This document shows positions 42,542 through 51,592 of a stretch of DNA of 64,000 bases, in pieces. The notes beneath the pieces are model-generated. The model saw nothing but the letters and a program-made list of their open reading frames with translations. It made no database searches and was not told the origin of the DNA. Every line of letters begins with the position of its first letter. Positions within the stretch are counted from its first letter, which is position 1. The position numbers were made by a program, and so were the translations under genes. The DNA comes from Nocardia sp. (GTDB taxonomy: Bacteria > Actinomycetota > Actinomycetes > Mycobacteriales > Mycobacteriaceae): NCBI RefSeq assembly GCF_025465275.1, contig NZ_JAODNK010000092.1, positions 36,012 to 100,011 of the forward strand. The letters run 5' to 3'.

Positions 42542-43114
42542 TCAGTGGATGACGTCGAAGACGTTCTTTTGCAGGCCGTTTGCGTAGGCCTCGGATTCGA
42601 CCAGCTTCAGCTTCTGGGTGTCCTTGTCCGTGGTGCTGAACAGGCGCTTGCCTGCGCCGAGCAGGAGGGGGAAGACGAGGAGGTGGTAGCGGTCGATCAG
42701 GCCTGCGTCGGAGAGGTTTTGGTTCAGGGTGGCGCTGCCGTGAATGATGATCGGGCCGCCTTCGGTTTCCTTCAGGGCGGCGACCTGGTCGAGGGTGCGC
42801 AGGATTGTGGTGTCGCCCCAGTTCGAGACGAGGTCGTTGTCGGTGAGAGTGGTGGAGACGACGTACTTCGGCATGGTCTTGTAGTCGGCGAAGTCTTCCA
42901 TGTCCGGCCAGACGGGGCTGAATGTCTGGTAGCTGGCTCGGCCCAGGAGGATCGCGGTGGATTCCTGCTGTTCCCGGCCTTTGATTTCGAAGGCATCGGG
43001 GAGGAATTCGATGTCCTTGAAGGTCCATCCGGAATTGCGGTAGCCGGGTTCGCCGCCGGGGCCTTCGACGACGCCGTCGAGCGAAATGAAGGCGGTGCTG
43101 ATCAGAGTGCGCAT
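42542..43114 (-). CDS. dihydrofolate reductase-like (RibD_C) protein
   Basis: A 190-residue protein of the RibD C-terminal domain/YwjB family. MRTLISTAFISLDGVVEGPGG starts at ATG 43114, and the longer frame to 43213 is rejected. Other landmarks are ILLGRASYQTFSPVWP, KYVVSTTLTDND, GGPIIIHGSATLNQNLSDAGLIDRYHLLVFPLLLGAGKRLF. The family has a nucleotide-binding DHFR fold but usually unknown substrate. A broken relative occurs at 2506. It lies just downstream of the SRPBCC/HTH pair on the same strand. Confidence 0.88.
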   Translation of the reverse strand: MRTLISTAFISLDGVVEGPGGEPGYRNSGWTFKDIEFLPDAFEIKGREQQESTAILLGRASYQTFSPVWPDMEDFADYKTMPKYVVSTTLTDNDLVSNWGDTTILRTLDQVAALKETEGGPIIIHGSATLNQNLSDAGLIDRYHLLVFPLLLGAGKRLFSTTDKDTQKLKLVESEAYANGLQKNVFDVIH

Positions 43115-43163
43115 GGTTGTCTCCTTGATATCTCGTGTCGGTTTTCGATAGCGAATGTGAAGC

Positions 43164-43898
43164 TCAGCTGAGAAGTGTCGTGAGCCACTGCTGCCAGGCG
43201 GCTTCTGCCCCATCGGTTTTCGGTGCGAATAGGTGATGGAACATCAGCGCCATGCCGGTCGGGCCCTGGTGGAAGGAGTAGAGTCCGTCGGCGGTACGGA
43301 CCCCGATGCGCTCGTCGTCCGCCCAGACCACTTCACCGTCCAGCGGCGGCAGCTTCTCCGGCTCCGCGTGCGCCCTCGCACCCTCGGTGACCGGGCTGGA
43401 CAGTGACAGCCCACGGGTGAGCGCCGCGCGCACTTCTTGCGCGGACGGCCCGAATGCCACGGCGAACACGGGGGTTCCGACGCGACCGGCGAAGTGCGAC
43501 AGGTACTCCCGCAGCGTGTGGAGGTGGAAGGGCCAGCCGCGGCGCAGTGCGTCGTACTCGTCTTGCCAGTTGTCGCCGAGCATGCCGCTCTGGACGACGC
43601 GCAGCACGGTGCTGCCACCGTCCCGTCCCTCGATCAGATACTCGAAGGCCATGAATCGGCCGTCTTCGGCGGCCACTGTGCGGGAGCCGAAACGCTTGCC
43701 GGGCTCATAGGCGGTGATCACCGCTTCTTCCCGATGGCCTCCGGTATCCATGGCCGCCACCCCGCCCTCGTTCGGCTCGACGTCGTTGCGCCCCATGAAC
43801 CAGGAGTCGATTCCCGGTCCGGTTGCGATGGCCTCCCAGACCTGTTCCGGGCTCGCCGGCAGTGTCGTCTCCAGTTCGATCTCGAACGGATGCGCCAT
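43164..43898 (-). CDS. SRPBCC (AHSA1-type) protein
   Basis: A 244-residue protein. The N-terminal START-like domain has IELETTLPASPEQVWEAIATGPGIDSWFMG and a later WQDEYDALRRGWPFHLHTLREYLSHF, the standard SRPBCC/AHSA1 ending. About 90 more residues follow (from FAVAFGPSAQEVRAAL), an extension not usual for the short form. Such proteins bind hydrophobic ligands or affect Hsp90-like ATPases elsewhere. It begins two bases after the HTH gene stop, as in many ArsR-SRPBCC operons. Confidence 0.82.
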   Translation of the reverse strand: MAHPFEIELETTLPASPEQVWEAIATGPGIDSWFMGRNDVEPNEGGVAAMDTGGHREEAVITAYEPGKRFGSRTVAAEDGRFMAFEYLIEGRDGGSTVLRVVQSGMLGDNWQDEYDALRRGWPFHLHTLREYLSHFAGRVGTPVFAVAFGPSAQEVRAALTRGLSLSSPVTEGARAHAEPEKLPPLDGEVVWADDERIGVRTADGLYSFHQGPTGMALMFHHLFAPKTDGAEAAWQQWLTTLLS

Positions 43899-43900
43899 TG

Positions 43901-44539
43901 TCAGTTCTCCTGTCCTGCTTCGGGTTCGGTCGTTTCGGGTAGTTGTTGCGGGCAGGGCTGCGCTGTCGGGATCTGGTGGAGGCCGACGACTACGCGGTGG
44001 TTTCGGCCGCCCTCGGCGGACTCGTCGTGGTAGCGGCCGACGAGGGTTGTCACGGCCTGGGCCAGCTCCTCGGTGAAGGCCGCCCGGTCGGCCGCGGAGG
44101 CGAACCGCACCTGCGCGTCGATGCCGAAGGTGGCGACCCGTTGTTTGGCACGCTGGGCGCCACCCAGCAGTGCGCCGACCTCCTGCAGCAGCCGGGATCC
44201 CAGGGCCAGCAGCCAGTAGGCGGACAGCTGATCGGGAGACCGGGACGGGTCCGGGCTGATGGCGCCCAGGGCGCTGGGGGAGATCACATAGGAGGTGGCG
44301 GTGGCGCGGTACACCCGCTCGGTGATATTGCCCTTGCGTCGTTCCATCTCGAGCTCGACCAGCCCGTGCCGTTCCAATTCCTTGAGGTGGTAGTTGATCT
44401 TCTGCCTCGGCAACCCCAGTCGAACGGCCAGCATGGCAGCCGAGCCGGGCTCGGCCAGTGCGGCGAGGATCCGGGACCGGATCGGGTCCAGGGACGCCTC
44501 GGCCGCGGCGGGTTCTTCGATCACAGCTACGTCCAGCAC
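43901..44539 (-). CDS. ArsR-like winged-helix regulator
   Basis: A 212-residue regulator. The N-terminal winged helix is LDPIRSRILAALAEPGSAAMLAVRLGLPRQKINYHLKELERHGLVELE, typical of helix-turn-helix_20/ArsR proteins. The C-terminal part (YWLLALGSRLLQEVGALLGG and the FTEELAQAVTTLVGRYH segment) probably forms a ligand or dimer domain. It heads the leftward operon with the SRPBCC and DHFR-like genes and is divergent from a TetR gene. Confidence 0.85.
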   Translation of the reverse strand: MLDVAVIEEPAAAEASLDPIRSRILAALAEPGSAAMLAVRLGLPRQKINYHLKELERHGLVELEMERRKGNITERVYRATATSYVISPSALGAISPDPSRSPDQLSAYWLLALGSRLLQEVGALLGGAQRAKQRVATFGIDAQVRFASAADRAAFTEELAQAVTTLVGRYHDESAEGGRNHRVVVGLHQIPTAQPCPQQLPETTEPEAGQEN

Positions 44540-44619
44540 CGGTCCAGCATGCAGCCGACGAAAAAAATTGTCAAGGAAAATATTCTTGTCTCTGCAGGTG
44601 GGGGAATCGGATTCATCTT

Positions 44620-44644
44620 GGTATCCGATACTGTTCGGTATCCG
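44620..44644. promoter_or_regulatory. TetR operator candidate with three half-sites
   Basis: GGTATCCG occurs at 44620-44627 and 44637-44644, and GATAC at 44627-44631 makes inverted repeats with both flanking GTATC copies. The array ends 13 bases before the TetR start codon, a good position for autorepression. Confidence 0.55.
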
Positions 44645-44657
44645 TTATGCTGCGCGG

Positions 44658-45287
44658 ATGCCCAAAGGTGTAACCAAACGCAGGCCGATCACTGTGGCCG
44701 CGCTGCTGGACGCGGCGTTGGCATTGTTCGCCGAGCAGGGATTCGGGGCCACGTCGATCGCGGAGATCTGTGCACGCGCCGGATTGACCAAGGGTGCGTA
44801 CTACTCCAACTTCGGCGACAAGGACGAGTTATTTCTGGCGTTGTTCGACCGCGAGTGGACCGTCCGGCTCGAGCGGCTCCGGCTCGCGCTGCCGTCCGGT
44901 GGGGACCCGGTCGCCACGCTGAGCGACCCGGCGCTGTTGCCGTCGGTGGTGGACGAGGCCGAACGGCGGTGGTTGCTGGTGTCGGCGGAGTTCGGCCTGC
45001 ATGCGGTGCGACGGCCCGCGCTGGCCCGGATGCTGCTCGAGCACGAGGCGCGCGGGCGCGCGGCGCTGGCCGCACTGCTGACCGAGGCACTCGCGGCCGC
45101 CGGGCGCGTACCGCTGCTACCGGTGGAAGACCTCACCCGGCTGATCGTGACGGTCGTCGAGGGTGAGAACCTGCATACTCTGACAGAGAATGCGGCGGGA
45201 TATGCCGAATCGACCACTGCGCGTTGGGAACTCGTCGAAACCCTGATGAATCGACTGTCCGCTCCCGGAGGAGACACAGATGACTGA
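44658..45287 (+). CDS. TetR-family regulator
   Basis: A 209-residue TetR. ATG 44658 is used; the longer frame upstream crosses the divergent gene. The helix-turn-helix ALFAEQGFGATSIAEICARAGLTKGAYYSNFGDKDELFLALF is canonical. The C-terminal domain is Leu/Arg/Ala-rich. It overlaps the CoA-transferase gene by eight bases, so the two are co-transcribed and the regulator probably controls that enzyme in response to a CoA ester or precursor. Confidence 0.88.
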   Translation: MPKGVTKRRPITVAALLDAALALFAEQGFGATSIAEICARAGLTKGAYYSNFGDKDELFLALFDREWTVRLERLRLALPSGGDPVATLSDPALLPSVVDEAERRWLLVSAEFGLHAVRRPALARMLLEHEARGRAALAALLTEALAAAGRVPLLPVEDLTRLIVTVVEGENLHTLTENAAGYAESTTARWELVETLMNRLSAPGGDTDD

Positions 45288-46725
45288 CCAAGCACTCAGC
45301 CCCGATATCGCCACGCTCGACCACGTCGTGGCCGTCGACGGCCTACTGGAGAATCTCGGAATCTCGACCGGAAACACCGGCGGCAGTGTCGGTTTCGCCG
45401 GTGCGGATCCGATCGTGCCGGCCCGGCATCGGCTGGGCGCCGGCATCGGCATTCCGATCATGGCCGCGGCCGTCGGCGCGGTCGCCCTGCATCGCCGCCG
45501 CGGTGGTCCGGATCAGGATTTGCAACTGGATCTGCGTCAAGCCGTGCACGGCATCACCCCGCATGCGTTCTGGCATCCCACCCTCGCCGGTGAACTGCCG
45601 CCGCACCCACTCGTCGCGGACAACCCGTTCTTGCTCGCGCCCTACCGCACCGCAGATGGCCGCACCGTGATGGCGTCGGGCGTCTACCCGCACCTGGCCG
45701 CGAAATGGTGCCGATTCCTCGATGTCCCACCGGATTACGCGAAAGTCGCCGCCGCCTTCGCCACCCGGGAGGCGTTCGAACTCGAGGAGTCCGCCAATGC
45801 GGCCGGGCTGCCGCTGTGCATCGCGCGCACGCCCGAGGAATGGCTTGCCCACCCGCAGGGTGCGCTGCTGGCCGGGCAACCGGTGATCGGGCTGCGCCGG
45901 ATAGGTGACGCCCCGATTCACGACTTCGGTCCGGCCGCACGACCTTTGGACGATATCCGGGTGCTGTCGTTCACCCACGCTATCGCCGGGCCCACGGTCG
46001 GGCGCACCCTTGCCGAGTACGGCGCGGATGTGCTGTGCGCCACCCGCCCCAATGACTACGAGCACGACTTCATCTATGCGGAAGCGAATGTCGGCTCCCG
46101 CAGCACCTACCTCGACCTGACCACCGACGCCGGGCGTGAACGCGCCGACCGGCTACTGGCCGACACCCACGTCGTGGTCAACAACCATCGCGGCGACAAA
46201 CTCGAGAAGCTCGGTCTCGACCCCGACCAACTCGCCGCCCGCTACCCGGGCATCATCGTCGTCTCGGTCAGCTGCTACGGCTCCGAAGGCCCCTGGCGGA
46301 CTCGCGGCGGCTTCGACATGAACGGCTCGGCAGCCTCGGGCCTGATGACGCTCGAAGGCACCCCCGAAGACCCGAAATTGCCTGTCACCGGCATGATCAA
46401 CGATTTCATCACCGGCTATATGGGAGCGATCGGCGCGCTCGCCGCGCTCGGCAAACGGGCCACCGAGGGCGGTTCCTGGCACGTCACCGTCAATCTCACC
46501 CGCACCGCCATGTGGTATCAAACCCTCGGTCTGGTCGACCCCGAGGGCGCCGGTGTCGGCGACCAGCACACGCTGCGCGAGCCTGCCGCCTACGACGCCC
46601 CCAGCCCGCTCGGCGACATTCACATGCTGGCTCCGCCGGTTCAGTTCTCGCATTTCACTCCGGCCTGGCCCGACCCGCCACTCGTACCCCGCGGCTCCAG
46701 CCGTCCGGAGTGGCGAACTCAGTAG
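45280..46725 (+). CDS. CaiB/BaiF-type (class III) CoA-transferase, permuted
   Basis: A 481-residue family III CoA-transferase. The order differs from CaiB: residues 45-90 (GIPIMAAAVGAVALHRRRGG...LQLDLRQA, with the likely nucleophile Asp84) and the small domain (FLLAPYRTADGRTVMAS, PEEWLAHPQGALLAGQP) come first. Then comes the segment normally at the N-terminus (PLDDIRVLSFTHAIAGPTVGR, 222 onward) and a second body copy ending VTVNLTRTA, with Asn405 where the nucleophile Asp would be. It transfers CoA between carboxylic acids; the substrate is unknown. It overlaps the TetR gene. Confidence 0.82.
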   Translation: MTDQALSPDIATLDHVVAVDGLLENLGISTGNTGGSVGFAGADPIVPARHRLGAGIGIPIMAAAVGAVALHRRRGGPDQDLQLDLRQAVHGITPHAFWHPTLAGELPPHPLVADNPFLLAPYRTADGRTVMASGVYPHLAAKWCRFLDVPPDYAKVAAAFATREAFELEESANAAGLPLCIARTPEEWLAHPQGALLAGQPVIGLRRIGDAPIHDFGPAARPLDDIRVLSFTHAIAGPTVGRTLAEYGADVLCATRPNDYEHDFIYAEANVGSRSTYLDLTTDAGRERADRLLADTHVVVNNHRGDKLEKLGLDPDQLAARYPGIIVVSVSCYGSEGPWRTRGGFDMNGSAASGLMTLEGTPEDPKLPVTGMINDFITGYMGAIGALAALGKRATEGGSWHVTVNLTRTAMWYQTLGLVDPEGAGVGDQHTLREPAAYDAPSPLGDIHMLAPPVQFSHFTPAWPDPPLVPRGSSRPEWRTQ

Positions 46726-46792
46726 TACACGCGAGACGCGAAGCGCGCCTCCGCAATCGAGACTTGAAGCGCCTCGCTGTAAAACCAGACTG

Positions 46793-46824
46793 GAAGCGCC
46801 CCAACGAACCCGCTGGGGCGCTTC
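46793..46824. terminator. hairpin after CoA-transferase
   Basis: GAAGCGCCCCA and TGGGGCGCTTC form a perfect 11-bp stem with a 10-base loop, 67 bases after the CoA-transferase stop and before a convergent gene. Confidence 0.8.
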
Positions 46825-46896
46825 GATAGTGCCGCACTGTGACTTTCCGCCGTAGCCATGGCAGAGGTCGTATCCGTGGATGCACTGTCCGGTACA

Positions 46897-47538
46897 TCAA
46901 GCGGCCGTGCAATGCCCGATGATGATGTTGCCGTAGGAGTTTCGTGCGTAGACGACCACGGTGTCCTGCTCCTGATCGGCCGGTGTCAGCTGGTTGTGCA
47001 CGGTGCCGTTCTGGGTGCTGTTTTCCAGACGCGCCGTACTGCCCGCGCTGATACCGACTTCCAGTTCGCCCATGCATGTTTCGAGTTCGAGCACGCCGCG
47101 TGAGGCTTCGCCGATACGGATATTGCCCTTGCCGGTTTTCGCGGTGACCGATCCATGCACGCGCTCGATGGTGATGTCGCCGGCGGACATCTCCAGCTCG
47201 CACGGGCCGAGTTCGCCGGAGCTCTGTACTACGCCCATGCCGGCGGTGGCTTTGAGCTGGGAGCCGGTGGGCACCTGAATGACGACCTCGATCGAGGGAT
47301 TGCCGCTGAACGGGGTGTAGATGCGCCACCCTTTGGGCGTTTTCACAGTCAGGGCGCCGGCGGAGAAATCGACCTGGGTGTGCGTGGCGGCGCGCACGTC
47401 GTCTCGTTTGGACTGATCGGTGGGGCGGATCTCGACGACGGTGTCGGTGCGGTCGGAGGCGATGACCCTGACGTTCCCGTAGAGCACGTCGACGGTGATG
47501 GCGATCGGTCCCGGGGTGGCGAATGCGGTGTTGTTCAT
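46897..47538 (-). CDS. DUF4097-family beta-repeat protein
   Basis: A 213-residue protein dominated by short repeating beta strands (VLYGNVRVIASDR, LEMSAGDITIERVHGSV, GKGNIRIGEA, LEVGISAGSTARLEN, YARNSYGNIIIGH). This matches the DUF4097 putative adhesin/beta-helix family found near sensor or envelope genes. No signal peptide is seen. ATG 47538 is used; the longer frame to 47601 is less likely. The function in actinobacteria is not known. Confidence 0.8.
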   Translation of the reverse strand: MNNTAFATPGPIAITVDVLYGNVRVIASDRTDTVVEIRPTDQSKRDDVRAATHTQVDFSAGALTVKTPKGWRIYTPFSGNPSIEVVIQVPTGSQLKATAGMGVVQSSGELGPCELEMSAGDITIERVHGSVTAKTGKGNIRIGEASRGVLELETCMGELEVGISAGSTARLENSTQNGTVHNQLTPADQEQDTVVVYARNSYGNIIIGHCTAA

Positions 47539-47780
47539 GTGAATACTGTCGCGAGGCCGGCTGATATCGGCCTGATGCCGACCTGACACGTCGTCTGACA
47601 CTGCGCCGAAGCCATCCGAACCAGTGTCAACTATGAGGATCTGGACTGAAAGTGCTCTAGCGCTTGCTTTGGGTAACAGTTCGGCGGGTCTCGTCAGTAC
47701 TGTCGGGGGTCGTGCGGCGTCGCCAGTCGGGTGGCTGTGGCGTTGCGCAGCAGATGTACTCGAACGAAAAGGATGAGTAG

Positions 47781-48281
47781 TTGACGTTTAAGAAGACTGG
47801 ACGCATTGCGGTCGCGGCGCTGGCTGTCGTGACCGTACTCGGGTTGTCGGCCTGTGGCAGCGATGACAAGAAGGACAGCGCCAAGCCCGTCAAGACCTCC
47901 ACGTCGCAGACGGCTGCCGCCCAGACCTTCCCGCCGGCCCCGACCGCGGCGGACCTGAACAGCGAACTGCAGAAGGTGCTGGACCCGAGCATCCCGGACA
48001 CCGAGAAGCTGGATCTGATGCAGGGCATGCAGGCGGACCCGGGCCTGCCCACGCGGATTATCGACGCCTACAAGCAGAACAACGCCACCATCACCGTCAC
48101 CAGCGTCACCGATCTGGGCAATGGAACTCTCACTGCCGACGCGCAGGCGGCGATCAATGGCGGCGCACCGCAGCAGGCAGTCGTGCCGTTCGTGGTCGAG
48201 GACGGCAAGTGGAAGGTCCAGAAGGAATGGATCTGCAACATTCTGACGCTGGGCAACCAGAGCTCGCCTGCCTGCAGCTGA
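47781..48281 (+). CDS. Mtb12-like low-molecular-weight lipoprotein
   Basis: A 166-residue exported protein starting at TTG 47781. The signal ends VTVLGLSAC, a lipobox with Cys near 25, followed by an Asp/Lys/Ser/Thr linker. The mature domain (DLNSELQKVLDPSIPDTEKLDLMQGMQ...FVVEDGKWKVQKEWIC) resembles the mycobacterial low-molecular-weight antigen Mtb12/CFP-2 family. It is a cell-envelope protein of unknown role. A long hairpin follows immediately. Confidence 0.7.
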   Translation: MTFKKTGRIAVAALAVVTVLGLSACGSDDKKDSAKPVKTSTSQTAAAQTFPPAPTAADLNSELQKVLDPSIPDTEKLDLMQGMQADPGLPTRIIDAYKQNNATITVTSVTDLGNGTLTADAQAAINGGAPQQAVVPFVVEDGKWKVQKEWICNILTLGNQSSPACS

Positions 48282-48286
48282 TTCAC

Positions 48287-48330
48287 CTGCGGACGGTCCG
48301 CGCGCCAGGAGTTGCGCGGACCATCCGCAG
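48287..48330. terminator. long hairpin between convergent genes
   Basis: CTGCGGACGGTCCGCGC and GCGCGGACCATCCGCAG pair over 17 positions with one mismatch, directly after the Mtb12-like stop and just before the end of the convergent P450 gene. Confidence 0.85.
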
Positions 48331-48343
48331 TGTTCGGTTGGGA

Positions 48344-49573
48344 CTAGGGCGCTTCCAAGTAGACCGGCAGTTGGGCGTGGCCGTTAGAGATGAAGCTGCC
48401 GACTGTTTTCAGACTGGTGGGGGCGGCGGCGAGGGTGAGGGTGGGGAAGCGGGTGAAGAGGGCGGGGAGGGCCACCGTGGCTTCGAGGCGGGCCAGGGGG
48501 GAGCCTAGGCAGTGGTGGACGCCGTGGCCGAAGGCCAGGTGCTGGTCCTTGGTGGTGCGGTGCGGGTCGAATTCGTTTGCGGTGGGGCCGTGGACCTTCG
48601 GGTCGCGGTTGGCGCCGGCGTAGGACGCCAGGATGGGCTCGCCCTTGCGGATGAGGCGGCCTTCGATTTCGATGTCCTCCACGGCGTATCGCAGCGGGAG
48701 GTGGGCGACGGGTGCTTCGAAGCGAAGCGTTTCTTCGACCAGATCTGCCCAGGAGACGCGGCCTTCGGTGACGGCGGCGCGGTGCTCGGGGTGCGTGAGC
48801 AGGGTGAAGACCGCTTGGTCGAGCAGGTTGACGGTGGTTTCGTGGCCCGCGTTGATAATGAGCATCAGGGTGTCGACGAGCTCCTTCTCCGACAGCCGGG
48901 AGCCGTCGTCCTCGTCCCGGGCCGCGATGAGTTCGCTGATCAGGTCGTCGCCGGGGGTCTCACGCTTGAGCTGCACGATTTCCGTGACCAGGCCGTACAT
49001 TTCGAGGTAGTTGGCCATACCCTCCTCAGGCCCGAGCGAGCCGTCGAAGAATCCGTCGACGCATTTACGCAGTGCGGGATTGCGGTCGTCCGGCACGCCC
49101 ATCAGTTCGCTGATCACCTGGATCGGCACCGGATAGCAGTACGCCTCACGCAAATCGACCACGGTGCCGGCGGGGGTCTGCGCCAGCTGATCCAGCAGCC
49201 CGGAGGTGATCGCCTCGATGCGGGATTGCAGCACCGTGGTGCGGCGGTGGGTGAAGGCGGGAGCGACCAGTTTGCGCAGGCGACGGTGGTCGGTGCCGTA
49301 CGCGGTGAACATATTGCTGACCGCAACCCAGGGCAGCAGCGGCCACTCCGCGGTGATCTCACCGTTCATGTACGCCGTCCAGTGCTGCGCAGCGTCTTTC
49401 GATACGCGCGGGTCGGTCAGCAGACTCTTCAGTACGACGGCATCGGTGACCGACCAGGCGCGCACGCCGCCGGGCAACTCGACCAGGGTGACGGGCCCGC
49501 TCGCGCGGATGTGGGCGGATTCACCCTGGATATCGGAACCCATGGGGTCCAGGACAATTGGCTGTGCATCCAT
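48344..49573 (-). CDS. cytochrome P450, canonical class I type
   Basis: A 409-residue bacterial P450 with every signature in place: I-helix AGHETT (242-247), ExxR in EETLRFEAP (ETLR 281-284), the meander YAGANRDP and the heme loop FGHGVHHCLG with Cys355. It needs an external ferredoxin and reductase; neither is encoded nearby. It lies 107 bases downstream of the P1 peptidase on the same strand. The substrate cannot be read. It contrasts with the degenerate P450 at 34945. Confidence 0.92.
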   Translation of the reverse strand: MDAQPIVLDPMGSDIQGESAHIRASGPVTLVELPGGVRAWSVTDAVVLKSLLTDPRVSKDAAQHWTAYMNGEITAEWPLLPWVAVSNMFTAYGTDHRRLRKLVAPAFTHRRTTVLQSRIEAITSGLLDQLAQTPAGTVVDLREAYCYPVPIQVISELMGVPDDRNPALRKCVDGFFDGSLGPEEGMANYLEMYGLVTEIVQLKRETPGDDLISELIAARDEDDGSRLSEKELVDTLMLIINAGHETTVNLLDQAVFTLLTHPEHRAAVTEGRVSWADLVEETLRFEAPVAHLPLRYAVEDIEIEGRLIRKGEPILASYAGANRDPKVHGPTANEFDPHRTTKDQHLAFGHGVHHCLGSPLARLEATVALPALFTRFPTLTLAAAPTSLKTVGSFISNGHAQLPVYLEAP

Positions 49574-49680
49574 CGTATTCTCCTCGCAACTCTGGCAGCA
49601 GTCTCCCGCGTTGCGCGGACATTGTCGATGGTTGTGCGTTTGCCCGAAACATGCTGTGTGACAGATGCTTCAGGCGACGC

Positions 49681-50850
49681 TTACCGCTCCGCCAGCAAGG
49701 CGAGCAGCTGATCATGGGGGATTCCGGGCGAGTAGTGGCCGTCACGGCCGGTCATATCGGTATTGACGACGAGGCCGTTCAGGACGGCTTCTTCGACCGC
49801 TTCGACGACGGCTGTATAGAGGGAATCCATACGGTTCCAAGGCATTCGGGCGGTCGTGACCAGCTCCTCGTCACTGGGTTCGCCGATCGGAAACCCGGTG
49901 TCGGAGGCCCGATCGCCGGCAGTGGAAAACGCGAGGAACAGATCGCCGGAGAAGAGACTGCCGGTAGTTCCCGTGCGCGCCAACCCGAACGGCACTCGGC
50001 GGGCCATGGCCTTGCACTGCAGCGGTTCGACGGGGGCGTCCGTCGCGACGATGACGATCACCGAACCCGAACCCCCGGGCGCGGCCGGAACCTGGTCCGG
50101 CGCCGTGCCCCAACTGGTGGACTCCTGTGGATTGCCCACCGTGATCTGCTCACCGACGCGCCGCCCTCGAATCGTAAGTTCCTGCCGGGAACCGAAGTTC
50201 GCCTGCAGGAAGACACCCACGGTGTACGTCTGCGAGCCGAATTCGACCAGCCGGGACGCGGTACCGCTGCCCCCCTTGAACGCATAGCAGTTCATACCGG
50301 TGCCGCCGCCGACCGAACCCTCCTGGACCGGCCCCGACCGCGCTGAATCGAGTGCGGCCCCGACAAGTTCCGGCGTGACGTGCCCGCCGTTGATGTCATT
50401 GAGATAGCCGTCCCAGGTTTCGGCGCAGACCGGTAGCAGCCACTGCCGGCCCAGATCCGGATGCACCGCATTGATCCAGTCGATGGTGCCGGTATGGCAG
50501 GCCCCGATGGCGTGCGTATTGGAGATCGTGACGGGCATCGAGAGCTGCCCGACCTCGTCGATCCAGGCGGTGCCGGTCATTTCGCCATTGCCGTTGAGCG
50601 AGTAGCGCCCCGCGGCGCAGGGCCTGCCGACGCCGGCCCGGCCGCGCGGCAGGATTGCCGTCACTCCGGTGCGCACCGGCCCGTCGCCCACGCGCAGTGG
50701 TCCCGCACCGTCGATCAGCGTCAGGTACCCCACCTCGACTCCGGGGACGTCGGTAATGGCATTCCACGGTCCGGGCGTACCCGTCGGATGCAGGCCGAGT
50801 GCGCGGGCGCGGGGTCGTCCGTCCGGGGAAAACGATTGGTACTCGGTCAT
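49681..50850 (-). CDS. P1-family peptidase (DmpA-type aminopeptidase)
   Basis: A 389-residue Ntn-hydrolase-like precursor. GGSGSVIVIVATDAPV holds the Gly262-Ser263 autoprocessing site that frees the N-terminal nucleophile Ser of the beta chain. NTHAIGACHTGTIDWIN, GSVGGGTGMNCYAFKGG and the QANFG oxyanion Asn are also conserved. The family removes N-terminal residues, often D- or beta-amino acids. It begins immediately after the TetR stop and opposite an amino-acid permease, suggesting scavenging of unusual peptides. Confidence 0.9.
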   Translation of the reverse strand: MTEYQSFSPDGRPRARALGLHPTGTPGPWNAITDVPGVEVGYLTLIDGAGPLRVGDGPVRTGVTAILPRGRAGVGRPCAAGRYSLNGNGEMTGTAWIDEVGQLSMPVTISNTHAIGACHTGTIDWINAVHPDLGRQWLLPVCAETWDGYLNDINGGHVTPELVGAALDSARSGPVQEGSVGGGTGMNCYAFKGGSGTASRLVEFGSQTYTVGVFLQANFGSRQELTIRGRRVGEQITVGNPQESTSWGTAPDQVPAAPGGSGSVIVIVATDAPVEPLQCKAMARRVPFGLARTGTTGSLFSGDLFLAFSTAGDRASDTGFPIGEPSDEELVTTARMPWNRMDSLYTAVVEAVEEAVLNGLVVNTDMTGRDGHYSPGIPHDQLLALLAER

Positions 50851-51474
50851 TCAGGCGTCCTTCAGAGGTGTCGCAATGTCCGGGCAGCAGGTCGCCGTCC
50901 GGGCATAGGAACAGATCAGTTGAGCGGCACGGGCTTTGGTCACCGATCGATTCCCGGTGATGATGTGCAGGCCGTACGCGTCCTCCAGAGCGACCAGATT
51001 CGCGGCCACCTCCAGGATCGGCGCATCGATCGTGAAGTGCCCCTGCGCACTTCCGACCTCCAGTGCGCTCATGTACAACGCGACCTGCTTGTCGAACAGC
51101 GCCGTGATCAGATCGCCGTGCTCGGCCGCGATATTGCGGTACGCCACCAGCCGGTACAGCGCGACGACCAGTTGGTCGGTATCGTCGGCCGGCAATCCGG
51201 CCCAGATCAGTGCCCCGATCTTCTCCCGGGCATCCGGGATGTCGGCGACCATGGCCAGCCGCGCGCCGAAGAACCGATCGCTCGCCTCCCGATGGACCTC
51301 GCGCAACAGCGTGTCGAGGTCATCGAAGTAGTAGTGCACCGTGGCGGGCGAGACCCCCGCGAGTTCGGCGACCTCCCGGATCTTGAGCCTGCCCACATCG
51401 CGGTCGGACACCGCCGCCAGCGCTGCGTCGAGGATGGTGCGGCGTGCGCGCACCTGATCCTTCCGGCGTGCCAT
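50851..51474 (-). CDS. TetR-family regulator of the peptidase/permease locus
   Basis: A 207-residue TetR protein. The helix-turn-helix reads ALAAVSDRDVGRLKIREVAELAGVSPATVHYYFDDLDTLLREV. The C-terminal domain (ALYRLVAYRNIAAEHGDLI) resembles the BetI/YcdC-like ligand domain. The P1 peptidase start abuts its stop, and the permease is divergent 118 bp away, so it probably represses both until an amino-acid or peptide ligand appears. Confidence 0.87.
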   Translation of the reverse strand: MARRKDQVRARRTILDAALAAVSDRDVGRLKIREVAELAGVSPATVHYYFDDLDTLLREVHREASDRFFGARLAMVADIPDAREKIGALIWAGLPADDTDQLVVALYRLVAYRNIAAEHGDLITALFDKQVALYMSALEVGSAQGHFTIDAPILEVAANLVALEDAYGLHIITGNRSVTKARAAQLICSYARTATCCPDIATPLKDA

Positions 51475-51559
51475 CCGTTTCCCTCCCGTTTCTTACTTTG
51501 ATGATGAGTTAAGTACTTGTTACGTCTGAAACCCCGTATTGCCAGCGGGTTTGGATCAT

Positions 51560-51580
51560 TCTTTGATTGTAAATCAAAGA
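51560..51580. promoter_or_regulatory. inverted-repeat operator before permease
   Basis: TCTTTGATT and AATCAAAGA flank GTA, a perfect 9-bp inverted repeat ending 12 bases before the permease start and overlapping its ribosome site. A CTTTGAT half is also present near the TetR start (about 51495-51501). Confidence 0.65.
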
Positions 51581-51592
51581 AAGGAGTCGGTC

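Noticed and set aside
51508..51520. AAGTACTT palindrome upstream of the TetR gene as an operator
   Set aside because: Eight-base palindromes occur by chance; the inverted repeat at 51560 is much stronger.
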